Assembly: GCA_910574205.1 (NCBI GenBank)
Contig: CAJSYJ010000003.1
Span: 248,001-312,000, forward strand
DNA from: Bacteroidales bacterium
GTDB lineage: Bacteria; Bacteroidota; Bacteroidia; Bacteroidales; Rikenellaceae
Direction of reading: 5' to 3'
Length of the DNA stretch: 64,000 nucleotides
The position numbers and the translations under genes are program-made. This document shows positions 17,551 to 26,312 of the stretch, in pieces (within the stretch, counting starts at the first letter, position 1; every line of letters begins with the position of its first letter). A model generated the notes under the pieces. It made no database searches. It had not been told where the DNA came from and was given only the letters and a program-made list of their open reading frames with translations.

Positions 17551-19722
17551 CTAATAATCATACAGATTGTCGCAGTGGCCACAGACATATTGTCCTATCT
17601 CCGTTTCAGGATATTTCTCTGCAACAGTGCGGTATTGATTGAATTCGTATAGTGTTTCGGCAGCAAGTTCCCGATTTGTGAAAAGCGCGCAGGCTGTCTT
17701 AAACAACTCCGTTGAACGTTTCTTAGCACGAATTGCCTCCGGTTCATTCTCCCAATCGCGTTTTTCCTGTACCTGCCCAAAATAGGATGTGCCACGATAA
17801 TACTGCGTCAGCGGCCAGCAGCGGTCAAACGAATTGCGCATACCCGTTGCATAACGTATCATCGCTTCGGCTTTGCGATCGGGATCGGTTGTCTTATTCA
17901 TCTCCTGTTCCAACATACACATTTCACGGGCAAAGCGATACTTGAAATCGGACTTATCCTTTATATCTCGCCGCTCGTATGAGAAAGGATCCCAATAAAT
18001 TTCAGTATTTAGATGACTTTCAAACGAACGACCAATATGTCCCAAATAGGTAACGGCATCGCCGTAACGCATAGTGCGCAGGCACTGCGTGCCGACAATA
18101 TCGTTGATATACTCCATATCGACATAGCCTCGTCCGTTCAGAAATCGGTCGAAAGTACCGACTGGTCGTTCTATACGGTTGCGATACGCTATCGCCTTAT
18201 CGATTCCAACACTATCTATCATTTCAAAAAAAGAGTTGGAGTAGTCGGGCGACCACATATTTTTATCACGGCGAAATTCGCTCATGGAACTTGTCGTTTC
18301 AACCCATTCTACACGACCTTTTACATGCGTTTCTTTATGATAAGTCTTACAATCCACCAATCCTAGTAAACGATTATCAGCCATATTTGCCAACTGTAAT
18401 GCACGAATCGTTTTGCCTGAAACAATCATTCGTGGACAGACTTCCGCCAGGATAATGCGGCGCATCATATCATTCCAATAATAGTAACTGATATTGCACG
18501 CCAAATCATAATATTCGGAGGTTCGTTCACGCACCTTAGGAGTAATATTATCTGCTATTTTTTGATCGAGCCATTGCAACTGTTTAAACAATAGATTCTC
18601 ATAGCCTTGATTATATGGCATGAGCTTAGCATCAAGATAGATGCGCATAACTTTCACCGATTCTTTGATAAACTCCGTACCATGCGACTGCTCGGCTTTT
18701 GCCAGTAACTTCGAGGCTTCGACGGGGTGTCCGTCAAGATCTTCGATAAATGCAGCAGTGTAGTACCACATTGCAGTATTGTGAGCCTTGCCCTCCTGCG
18801 CAATGCGAACAGCCAGCCGTATCAACTGGCGGTGTTCATCTTTAACCAAATCTTTATCCAATTCCTCCCAATAAAATTCGCCGTCCGGTTCTGCCGTATG
18901 AACCAATCTCTGCAACATTTCGGGAAAGTGGCTGCAATTCGGCTCTTGTTGATAAATTCGTTCGATAGCTTCGACTGTCGAGGCTGGTGGATTTACGTCA
19001 GAGCAGGCAATCATTGAGACGAAATCCCCCGCCTCGTAAAAGTAGGAAACTGCCTTGTCATAATTTTTCATTCGATACTCTGCACCGGCTATATAGGGCA
19101 GAATCAGTTGTCGTACTACACACTCTTTGGGCAGTAGGCTCGCCTCCTTGTTCCATAATGCAATACAGTCGGTATAACGGCGCAGCGAAAACATAGCCCG
19201 CACCGCCTGCAACAGATAGCGGTCTCGCAGCGGTCCGCGATAATTCAAAGCCTGATCGACTATCTCTTCGAGCGACATTTTCGCCCCTGTTCTCATCGAT
19301 GGGTAATACCAGCGCGAATTTTGCCGGCCACGAACATCTTCGGTTATCTTAGCAAAGAGCAGAAAATTCATTTCATCCCATCTTCCGTGAGACAACCATT
19401 TTAGAAAAGCATTATTTCCCCCATAGCCCCACGACTCGTTGTGAAACGCTTCGAACTCTTCGAGCGACATTTTATATACCGCCTGATAGATGTCCGTTAG
19501 CGGAATCGATTGCGAGGTGCGATGCTGCCATTCGCGGCAGTTGCTTTCGGCATTCAGATTAAACTGCGAAAAGACTGCGCCATCTTCTTCCGCGTTGTCA
19601 ACGACACGATACATATAATATCCTTTCGGCAGATACCATGGCCCCCAGCAGCCGAGCACGGGTATGGCAGGCCACAGAGCGGCCAACAAACTAACGGCGA
19701 GCGTATATTTCAGCGATTTCAT
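17551..19722 (-). CDS. Large secreted protein, helical-repeat type
   Basis: A 723-residue protein with a signal peptide (MKSLKYTLAVSLLAALWPAIPVLG) just before CWGPWYLPKGYYMYRV. The rest is alpha-helical and rich in aromatic residues, with segments that resemble tetratricopeptide-like repeats (YTDCIALWNKEA, YDKAVSYFYEAGDF, HPVEASKLLAKAEQ). ATG 19722 overlaps the end of the upstream lipoprotein gene by 32 bp, so translation is probably coupled. Longer in-frame starts would add a non-signal leader. I know similar uncharacterised proteins in Bacteroidota only by impression; no function is assigned. Confidence 0.7.
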   Translation of the reverse strand: MKSLKYTLAVSLLAALWPAIPVLGCWGPWYLPKGYYMYRVVDNAEEDGAVFSQFNLNAESNCREWQHRTSQSIPLTDIYQAVYKMSLEEFEAFHNESWGYGGNNAFLKWLSHGRWDEMNFLLFAKITEDVRGRQNSRWYYPSMRTGAKMSLEEIVDQALNYRGPLRDRYLLQAVRAMFSLRRYTDCIALWNKEASLLPKECVVRQLILPYIAGAEYRMKNYDKAVSYFYEAGDFVSMIACSDVNPPASTVEAIERIYQQEPNCSHFPEMLQRLVHTAEPDGEFYWEELDKDLVKDEHRQLIRLAVRIAQEGKAHNTAMWYYTAAFIEDLDGHPVEASKLLAKAEQSHGTEFIKESVKVMRIYLDAKLMPYNQGYENLLFKQLQWLDQKIADNITPKVRERTSEYYDLACNISYYYWNDMMRRIILAEVCPRMIVSGKTIRALQLANMADNRLLGLVDCKTYHKETHVKGRVEWVETTSSMSEFRRDKNMWSPDYSNSFFEMIDSVGIDKAIAYRNRIERPVGTFDRFLNGRGYVDMEYINDIVGTQCLRTMRYGDAVTYLGHIGRSFESHLNTEIYWDPFSYERRDIKDKSDFKYRFAREMCMLEQEMNKTTDPDRKAEAMIRYATGMRNSFDRCWPLTQYYRGTSYFGQVQEKRDWENEPEAIRAKKRSTELFKTACALFTNRELAAETLYEFNQYRTVAEKYPETEIGQYVCGHCDNLYDY

Positions 19723-20683
19723 TGTCGGGATAGTATTTAAGTTGTTCCTTGTCCAAATGATAGAGGATATTACAGCGCGACGGTATACCCAATTCTTTTT
19801 CGACCAAAGTTTTGACCGCCAGCACATCGTCGGCTGTCGGCCGTTCAATGCGGATAGTGTCGCCTTCGCCGAGTAGTTCTGTTTCGGGGTGGGTGACTAT
19901 GCGCTGGAATTTACCGTCATGAAACTTCACGCCCCAACCGAATGTCGGATAGGCATAATCGAGCGGAATATCGCACTTTCGTTTGTGAAGATATGGCCGC
20001 ACATCGTCGATATCGAGAATTGAATTGCGTATATCGGGATTTTTCAGCGCGCCGGTATTGTAGAGCATCAGCACGCCGCAATCAACAGGCGGTGCATCCT
20101 CTGCCAACTGATGCAGACGGATGGTTGTACTCAGTGCAATGCTATCGGCGTGCAGCGACTTACAAGCTATACGGCAAACTTTGGCGTAGGATGCACGAGT
20201 CGAGGCAGTCCAGTCGCAATCGAACTGCATCTCACGAATCTTGCCGCAGTTATTGTACGATGCCATCGCACGCAATCGCTCGACAATCAGTCCAGCATAC
20301 TTCGCCTCATCACCCTGCATTGCCCGCAGTGCGTCAAGCGTAATATAAACTGTTGGAACGATTTCAATGTCTTTGGAAACTTGCATCGTAAATTCATCCG
20401 GTAGGAAGCGAGTTGTGGCAATCGGTACAGCTTCATAAGAATCCGTATCGGGATTGAACTCTGCCGCGACATCGAACATACGCAAATAGATGCGTTTTAT
20501 GTTATGGCGTTGCAGGAAACTCTCATCAACAGCCGTAAGTTCAAAAGTAGTGCGCCAGTAATAGATTGCATTGCAGATGGCATGCGTTTCGACCTTTTGG
20601 GGCTGCGGCTGCCGCGCTCCGCACGCCACCAAATTGCCTGTAAGCAGCACCGCGAAAGCAGATTTTCGGAAAAATGAAATCAT
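19691..20683 (-). CDS. Lipoprotein, TIM-barrel-like (DUF3142-like?)
   Basis: A 330-residue lipoprotein (signal MISFFRKSAFAVLLTGNLVAC). The mature part reads like an alternating beta/alpha fold of a glycosidase-type barrel: YYWRTTFELTAVDESFL, IKRIYLRMFDV, EIVPTVYITLDAL, EMQFDCDWTASTRASY, LSTTIRLHQL, GVLMLYNTG. The MQFDCDW segment looks like the acidic strand-4 motif of DUF3142 proteins. The match is by eye and uncertain. ATG 20683 is chosen because it gives the signal peptide; an upstream in-frame codon at 20716 does not. Confidence 0.65.
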   Translation of the reverse strand: MISFFRKSAFAVLLTGNLVACGARQPQPQKVETHAICNAIYYWRTTFELTAVDESFLQRHNIKRIYLRMFDVAAEFNPDTDSYEAVPIATTRFLPDEFTMQVSKDIEIVPTVYITLDALRAMQGDEAKYAGLIVERLRAMASYNNCGKIREMQFDCDWTASTRASYAKVCRIACKSLHADSIALSTTIRLHQLAEDAPPVDCGVLMLYNTGALKNPDIRNSILDIDDVRPYLHKRKCDIPLDYAYPTFGWGVKFHDGKFQRIVTHPETELLGEGDTIRIERPTADDVLAVKTLVEKELGIPSRCNILYHLDKEQLKYYPDNEIAEIYARR

Positions 20684-20817
20684 TTGTTTGTATTGGTTAT
20701 CGTATGTCCAATACAAATCTCATAAAAATAAAGCATACAGTTGCGCCTTTCGGCGACAACTGTACGAAATCAAATGTGGGGTGTATGAAATACCTTTGTC
20801 TTGACTATTTTAGAAGA

Positions 20818-21720
20818 TTATTTTCTTCTCCAAACTATATAATTTGTATTCGCCGGCATACGGTGTCGTCCAATATAATAGTTGTCCTCGCCGAACTCGT
20901 GGCGTTCACTCTGTTCATCCACAGCCCAGCCATAGGCACTCGATCCGACAAGATAGACAGCCTGTTCTGCACCCAAATCGACCAAAGCCTGCGCAAAGTC
21001 GTGGAACGACTCTTTCGAGAGGCTTTCGACCATGAATATCTCGTCCTGCCTATCGCATATCGCACGACGCACCGATTTATTTTTGGGCTCATTCTCGATC
21101 AGTACGCCGTCTTTTACCAGTGGATATTGCCGAAAAAAGTAGCCGCCGCGTTCGGTTGCCTCCTCAAACAGCGGCGAATTGTCTGCAACTCCAACCGTAA
21201 CCTTGCCGTCAATAGATGCGCAGAATCCCTTCTTAGAAAGCCCCCAAGCCAACGGTTCGCCATTTAACACAAAAGCACCTACAATCTTGCCATTATCGCG
21301 TCGTATGTCCGCGGCCTGAGCTGTATAAATTATCGTCGAATCCTGTTGGTTTAGCCGCCCGACATGCAGCGACATCCCGGCATTGTGCGGAATAAAAAGT
21401 CGTAGCGGAATATCGTTTATAATAGTGTCGCGTATTTCACAGAAACCCGGTGTTGTTGCATCGACCTCGCGACCGAAACGCGTCGTTTGGTTATGGTCTG
21501 CCGATTGCAACGAATCCTGCGGCTCGAAATAGATAGGTTCAATCTGCTCTGATTCTATTGATTTACATTCCGAATGCACAACCCGCCATACTGCAACTCC
21601 TACTATCGCCACTATTCCAATAATAACTGCCAGCAACCATTTGTTTGATTTTGGTTGCTGTTTGTCCGAGTCTCCGATGACACGAATTTCATCATCCCTT
21701 ATCTCTTTCTCCTCCTTCAT
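20818..21720 (-). CDS. Membrane-anchored phosphodiester glycosidase-like (DUF2233/NAGPA) protein
   Basis: A 300-residue protein: cytosolic N-terminus, one transmembrane helix (about residues 27-49, LAVIIGIVAIVGVAVW), then an extracytoplasmic domain. Segments VGAFVLNGEPLAWGLSK, FFRQYPLVKDGVLIENEPKNKSVRRAICDRQDEIFMVESLS and LVDLGAEQAVYLVGSSAYGW follow the order of the NAGPA/DUF2233 fold. The usual NGGFF and LDGGGS motifs are altered, so catalysis is doubtful. It lies 1 bp after the LytTR gene, so they are cotranscribed and possibly form a sensor-regulator or regulator-target pair. Confidence 0.65.
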   Translation of the reverse strand: MKEEKEIRDDEIRVIGDSDKQQPKSNKWLLAVIIGIVAIVGVAVWRVVHSECKSIESEQIEPIYFEPQDSLQSADHNQTTRFGREVDATTPGFCEIRDTIINDIPLRLFIPHNAGMSLHVGRLNQQDSTIIYTAQAADIRRDNGKIVGAFVLNGEPLAWGLSKKGFCASIDGKVTVGVADNSPLFEEATERGGYFFRQYPLVKDGVLIENEPKNKSVRRAICDRQDEIFMVESLSKESFHDFAQALVDLGAEQAVYLVGSSAYGWAVDEQSERHEFGEDNYYIGRHRMPANTNYIVWRRK

Positions 21721-21721
21721 G

Positions 21722-22093
21722 TTATTTGGCCTCCTTCTCCAAAAGTTCCTTCAACTGTTTCAATGCCTCTTTCGACGCCACGACGGTATGATTGACCGTG
21801 GCGATGTCCGAAAGGATCAGCTTTTGCTTCGGCACATTAATGTAGTAGATGTAGGAACGGTTTATAATCAGACTTTTGCCGATGCGGATAAACATATTTC
21901 CCTCCGCTCCGAGTTGCGTGGCAATCATCTTTTCGATTTGCCCGAGCTGATACGATAGCATCCGTATCTCACCATCGGTCTGCACCAATGTGGAATAATT
22001 GCCATCGGATGCAATATAGATGATGCAATCCGGTTCAATACGAACCAAATCATTCGATGTGGTCACTATCAAATATTTAACTTGTTGTATCAT
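21722..22093 (-). CDS. LytTR-domain DNA-binding protein without receiver domain
   Basis: A 123-residue protein that is almost entirely a LytTR domain: DLVRIEPDCIIYIASDGNYSTL, LGQIEKMI, FIRIGKSLIINRSYIYYI, KQKLILSD. LytTR domains bind DNA direct repeats. There is no receiver or membrane part in the protein. The following gene encodes a single-pass membrane protein, so signalling could depend on that partner. It leads a four-gene minus-strand operon (LytTR, NAGPA-like, lipoprotein, large secreted protein). Confidence 0.85.
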   Translation of the reverse strand: MIQQVKYLIVTTSNDLVRIEPDCIIYIASDGNYSTLVQTDGEIRMLSYQLGQIEKMIATQLGAEGNMFIRIGKSLIINRSYIYYINVPKQKLILSDIATVNHTVVASKEALKQLKELLEKEAK

Positions 22094-22159
22094 TCTGGCA
22101 TAAAGGAATAACAGCTGCTTTTATATGATAAAACACCTTAATATTTAGTTTATCTAAAA

Positions 22160-22465
22160 TTAGTTCATGAAAATTTGGTTTATAACATCCGTTTCGCGGG
22201 AATCTATATTGCCATCTATCTTTGCCATTGTTTGAAACCAATCTTTTACAATTTGTTGTTTGTTTAATGACATGGCAAGTATGTTTGTTTTAAATAGATT
22301 CAAATCATTTATCTCCATGTGATCTAAATCATTAATGCGAATATTCAATTTTTCCATCATTTCGTCCATGAACTCTATTTCTTTGGAGTGAACAATTCTA
22401 TCCGCCTCCATTATCGATGTAAGGATTGCGATGATCGCATATTTTTCGTTATCTGTAAACTCCAT
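22160..22465 (-). CDS. TerB-like small helical protein
   Basis: A 101-residue all-helical protein. EKYAIIAILTSIMEADRIVHSKEIEFMDEMMEKLNI and the C-terminal KIDGNIDSRETDVINQI follow the TerB/tellurite-resistance-like pattern of acidic helices around possible metal sites. ATG 22465 overlaps the helicase stop codon region (TAACATG); an ATG at 22495 would add ten residues. TerB-like proteins often accompany phage-defence and stress genes, so a partner role with the helicase fusion is likely but inferred. Confidence 0.7.
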   Translation of the reverse strand: MEFTDNEKYAIIAILTSIMEADRIVHSKEIEFMDEMMEKLNIRINDLDHMEINDLNLFKTNILAMSLNKQQIVKDWFQTMAKIDGNIDSRETDVINQIFMN

Positions 22466-22466
22466 G

Positions 22467-25151
22467 TTATCCAATATTTGAATTGAAGAAATCATGATAT
22501 GTATTGTTGCCGAGGTTTATAATGAACAAATTCTCCTTTGCTCGTGTTATAGCTGTATAAATCAGTTCCGGAGCATTCTCTTTTGCGCTAATACTATATT
22601 TGTCATGATTATCAGATTCCGGTTCAAGTATAAAAATGACATTTGGAGATTCCCAGCCTTTGAAACTGTGGATTGTTGCCATCTTCAAATGGTCGGTGGC
22701 AGTTGTAAAATGCAATTTCTTATTATGCTCAATGGCATCTTTGTCGTTCTTGAACTTATAGTTGACAGTAGGATTCTGTTGGTTGTTTAATCCGTGTTTC
22801 TGCAATAGTTTTTGGAATTGTTCATAGTTTATAAATGTTGAAGTGGTAGGATGCCCCGACCATTCTTGATAATGATGCTCAACATCTCGCAAAAGATTTC
22901 CTGCCTGTGAAAGAATGACCGTATCTTCCGGATGCAGATGGTTATCATCCATAATCTGACGAACTGCATTACCAATCATTTCTATGCTTTCCGTGCGTCC
23001 GATGTTTTTATATTGTATTCTGTTAAACATTGAAACTTGAGCAGCATCTTCAAATATATCTATTGGCATATCGGAGCCGTAAAATGCAGTTTGAAAAGCT
23101 GTTGCAAGATTTGCCAATTGCGGATTTGCAAATCGTTGTCTTTCTTTCAGTTCATGATTCCAAGATCCGCCAATAAATTCAAGACGAATATCACCATTTG
23201 TATCTAATGGACGTTTGAATATATTTTGTTTGGGATCTCCAAACACAACAAACTTACCGTTATCCTCAAGAAAATATTTAGCCAACATTTTTAGCCAACT
23301 CGTTAAATAGTCTTGTACCTCGTCAATGAAGATCGCAGAAAAACGTTCAGTCTTGTCTTGAACCAGCTCAAAGAACTCTTCTTCATCATATGAAGAGAAA
23401 TCCACATGTTGCCCCAAACTATTTGCTTGTGCTCGGAAAAAGCTATGATAATAATCTATCACTATCTTATCCCAAGGAAAATCAGCGCGGATTTCCCCCA
23501 GTCGGTAACGCATAAAGTTTGCTAATGTTTTATTGAACGTAAGAATCAATACTTTCTTTCCACTGCGGATTTGCGCATTGACAGCTCTCGTTGCTAACAC
23601 TTGCGTTTTGCCGGAACCGGCTACACCACTAATCTTTTGTCTCTTTCCTGCTTCACTAGTTGCGAGCTTGCGTTGCGGAGTGGTTAGATTGACAATCTTT
23701 CCCTCTTTGTATGAATGCCATTGAGGATTTATGATATGTAGGAAGCTTTTAAGGATTTTGCTGTCAAATCGAGGATTGTCATAATTCAATCGCAAGTAAT
23801 CCATCAAGTTTGACTGTATGCCTACATCCGTAAAAAGCTCCATACCACAGCAGTATGTATATCTCTTATCAATGCCTTTGAAAAAATCATCTACTTCATG
23901 CTTCGTATTCTTTGTGAAAAGAATCATCTTTTTTACCATAGATAAGTTGCGCGCATCTTCAATGATTTTTCCAATCATATTCTCCAAATGCAAGCGTACA
24001 AGATTCTCCTGATAAACTTGTATTGTTGATAATGGCGAGTTCACGCAATTATCTCCAGCGATGGAAATCTGCTTGATGTTTATACTTCTATTTGAGTCTT
24101 GTGTAAATTGACACTCATTTAGATCTGCCTCGAACAGATTGATGATAAGAATGCCTTTATGGGGGCGAATCACGATTACGCCAGGCTTGTCTCCGTTGAT
24201 ATCCGGCTGAAGAATAATAAAATCATCATCCATTAAGTTCGCTCTATTCAATAAAATTAGATAGAGCTTTTGCAAACTTTCTGATATAACACCGTTTTGT
24301 ACAGCCAATCGAGGGTCGTATTCAGAATAAACCGGAAGATTATTTGGCAATGCAGCTCCTACTGCAACGGTTAAATTCAATGGCGAACCATCATAAATAA
24401 AACACTTTGTCTTGCAGGTGTACTGATAGAATGTATCAGATGTACGACCATAAACCGGATTCTTTAAATCAGAGAAATAAGATTGATTGCCAAATATATT
24501 GCAGAACACATCCGTACGGTAAGCATTCGCGTTAAGTGGCCCTGAACACAAGATATAGTGCTGATGCCCCGCACGGGGAATCATACAAGCTAATTGCGCC
24601 AAATCGATACCATTGATATCCAGAATATTTGAAAATACATGAATTACATGTTGCGCAACGTAATCTACTCCTTGTAAAACATTATCGGCATTGCCGGGTA
24701 AATAGTAATTCAATGGTAAAACAGCAACACTTCCACCTGTTGCTTGCGTTACATTTATGACCGCTCTTCCAAGTGTCGCGGGCGAAGGCTCAATCAAAGT
24801 AACGCGCTTTATCCATTGTAACTTATCACGTTGGGAAAGAGTATCCAACACACAAAGAGAACCAACACCTTGTCCACATCCCCAATCGATAATCTCAATG
24901 GAGCCTTTTAATTTGTCAAAAGGAAAATTCTGCAAAGCTGCTCTACACTTTGCAATATGCATCTCTCCATAGGCCGCCATATAGGCATTCATACCGTCTT
25001 CTGATTGTAACAGGCTTATGCCATTATTCAACTCGGGATGACGATATGGGCGATGTCGGTACTCTGTCGGAAGAAGAGATTTACATATCTTTACAACCTC
25101 TTGCACGCCCATTTTTTGCAATATCTTAATTTGGTCGTTATATGCACTCAT
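22467..25151 (-). CDS. Methyltransferase-like / UvrD-like helicase fusion
   Basis: An 894-residue multidomain protein. Residues about 50-250 look like a class I SAM methyltransferase (IDWGCGQGVG at 88-97, then VTLIEPSP). Residues about 300-400 (FIILQPDING..GVIVIRPHKGILIINLFEADL) resemble a NERD-type nuclease fold, a weak match. Residues about 485-890 are an SF1A helicase: Walker A GVAGSGKT (509-516), DEVQD (610-614), KGWESPNVIFIL, and AITRAKENLFII at the end. The order MTase-NERD?-UvrD is not a housekeeping repair enzyme. It sits between a DUF1848 gene and a TerB-like gene in one operon. Confidence 0.8.
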   Translation of the reverse strand: MSAYNDQIKILQKMGVQEVVKICKSLLPTEYRHRPYRHPELNNGISLLQSEDGMNAYMAAYGEMHIAKCRAALQNFPFDKLKGSIEIIDWGCGQGVGSLCVLDTLSQRDKLQWIKRVTLIEPSPATLGRAVINVTQATGGSVAVLPLNYYLPGNADNVLQGVDYVAQHVIHVFSNILDINGIDLAQLACMIPRAGHQHYILCSGPLNANAYRTDVFCNIFGNQSYFSDLKNPVYGRTSDTFYQYTCKTKCFIYDGSPLNLTVAVGAALPNNLPVYSEYDPRLAVQNGVISESLQKLYLILLNRANLMDDDFIILQPDINGDKPGVIVIRPHKGILIINLFEADLNECQFTQDSNRSINIKQISIAGDNCVNSPLSTIQVYQENLVRLHLENMIGKIIEDARNLSMVKKMILFTKNTKHEVDDFFKGIDKRYTYCCGMELFTDVGIQSNLMDYLRLNYDNPRFDSKILKSFLHIINPQWHSYKEGKIVNLTTPQRKLATSEAGKRQKISGVAGSGKTQVLATRAVNAQIRSGKKVLILTFNKTLANFMRYRLGEIRADFPWDKIVIDYYHSFFRAQANSLGQHVDFSSYDEEEFFELVQDKTERFSAIFIDEVQDYLTSWLKMLAKYFLEDNGKFVVFGDPKQNIFKRPLDTNGDIRLEFIGGSWNHELKERQRFANPQLANLATAFQTAFYGSDMPIDIFEDAAQVSMFNRIQYKNIGRTESIEMIGNAVRQIMDDNHLHPEDTVILSQAGNLLRDVEHHYQEWSGHPTTSTFINYEQFQKLLQKHGLNNQQNPTVNYKFKNDKDAIEHNKKLHFTTATDHLKMATIHSFKGWESPNVIFILEPESDNHDKYSISAKENAPELIYTAITRAKENLFIINLGNNTYHDFFNSNIG

Positions 25152-25156
25152 ATTGC

Positions 25157-26188
25157 CTATTTGCCTAAAATGGTTTCTGCTTTGGGATTGAGATTATGTT
25201 GCTGCCAATTGCGTACGGCAATTTCTTTGCTCGCATTGGCGTAACAGTATTCGCACAAGTGCGGGCAGGTGTTGTACTCACCGATGTCCTTGCTGATAAT
25301 GCAACCACAAAATGCCCGCTGGCCTTTATCCTTGTTATTGCGTTTTTTGATGATTTTATCTTCCGGATTGAACAGATCTCCCTTTATAATTTCTACACCA
25401 ATAAAATCCATCAACTTCTTGTCTGCAGAGAAGTATTTAATCATCAAATCATCGTCAATACATTTGTTATGAACTATGCCAAACGGCTCTAAGTCTATTT
25501 TTTCGCCGCAGGTAGCCAATGTATAACCCCAGTTGCGATTCAATTCAGACAATCCCCGAGCAACAGCAAGCATATTTGACTCCTCGAATTCGTGGAAATA
25601 AATACCACTCTTCGTCAGATTCGTTTGCACTTTACGATAAGTGCGAATGTCTGCATAACTGAATACCATCTTCTCGGTGTAACCTTTAAGTTGATTGCCA
25701 ATTTTTTCGGCTTTTGTTAAAAGTTCGTTCACCCCAATCGTATCGGTCAGAATCATCGGGTCAAAACGCCAAATCACCTTACCGAACCCTAATTTATCAA
25801 CTAATCGACGGAAAGTGTCGATGCGCTCCTGCACTGACAAGTGTACACCGCGTTCCAACTGTTCGGAGACATAGTCGTTGAGCGTGTATTGGATATAGCA
25901 GTTGATACTTTTCTCGGCAAGATAGTCCAAACAGCCGCCATTACTGAGTAGGGGGGTGGGATTTTTCGACCAGAAGACAATCAAACGTGTATTATCGTAG
26001 GCGACATAACTTCTGACACCGTTAAACGGGTTTGTCCACGCGGAGTAGCCGATTTTCAGGCGATGCAAAAACCAATCAGCATAAAATGCCGGGATGTCTG
26101 TCGCTCGACTTGCCGATACAATCACGGGACTTTGTGCCTCTACCTCTTCACCATTCTCTCGGTGTATTTTTATCTTCTCCGTTGCCAT
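25157..26188 (-). CDS. DUF1848 family protein with C-terminal Cys cluster
   Basis: A 343-residue DUF1848 protein. The family hallmarks are visible: VIVSASRATDIPAFYADWF near the N-terminus, YVAYDNTRLIVFWSKNPTPLL, VIWRFDPMILTD, and a C-terminal cysteine cluster FCGC...CPHLCEYCYAN that could bind an iron-sulfur centre. The family is related in layout to radical SAM spore-lyase-like proteins, but its reaction is not known. ATG 26188 is used because the promoter at 26205-26237 lies upstream of it and overlaps the longer frame. It is first in the operon, 5 bp before the helicase fusion. Confidence 0.85.
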   Translation of the reverse strand: MATEKIKIHRENGEEVEAQSPVIVSASRATDIPAFYADWFLHRLKIGYSAWTNPFNGVRSYVAYDNTRLIVFWSKNPTPLLSNGGCLDYLAEKSINCYIQYTLNDYVSEQLERGVHLSVQERIDTFRRLVDKLGFGKVIWRFDPMILTDTIGVNELLTKAEKIGNQLKGYTEKMVFSYADIRTYRKVQTNLTKSGIYFHEFEESNMLAVARGLSELNRNWGYTLATCGEKIDLEPFGIVHNKCIDDDLMIKYFSADKKLMDFIGVEIIKGDLFNPEDKIIKKRNNKDKGQRAFCGCIISKDIGEYNTCPHLCEYCYANASKEIAVRNWQQHNLNPKAETILGK

Positions 26189-26204
26189 AGCCCATTTTTT
26201 AGTA

Positions 26205-26237
26205 CAAAAATACAGTAGTTTTTTCGGAGTAGTCAAA
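26205..26237 (-). promoter_or_regulatory. Promoter of the DUF1848/helicase/TerB operon
   Basis: On the minus strand TTTG (26234-26237) is followed after 21 nt by TATTTTTG (26205-26212). Both boxes match the Bacteroidetes consensus exactly, about 17 nt before the start codon. Confidence 0.8.
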
Positions 26238-26312
26238 ATGATAGTTATGAATGTATGAAATGGCGTCTGGGATGTATGTAATTCGCCTAACCACAGTTGG
26301 CTAATTGGATTT

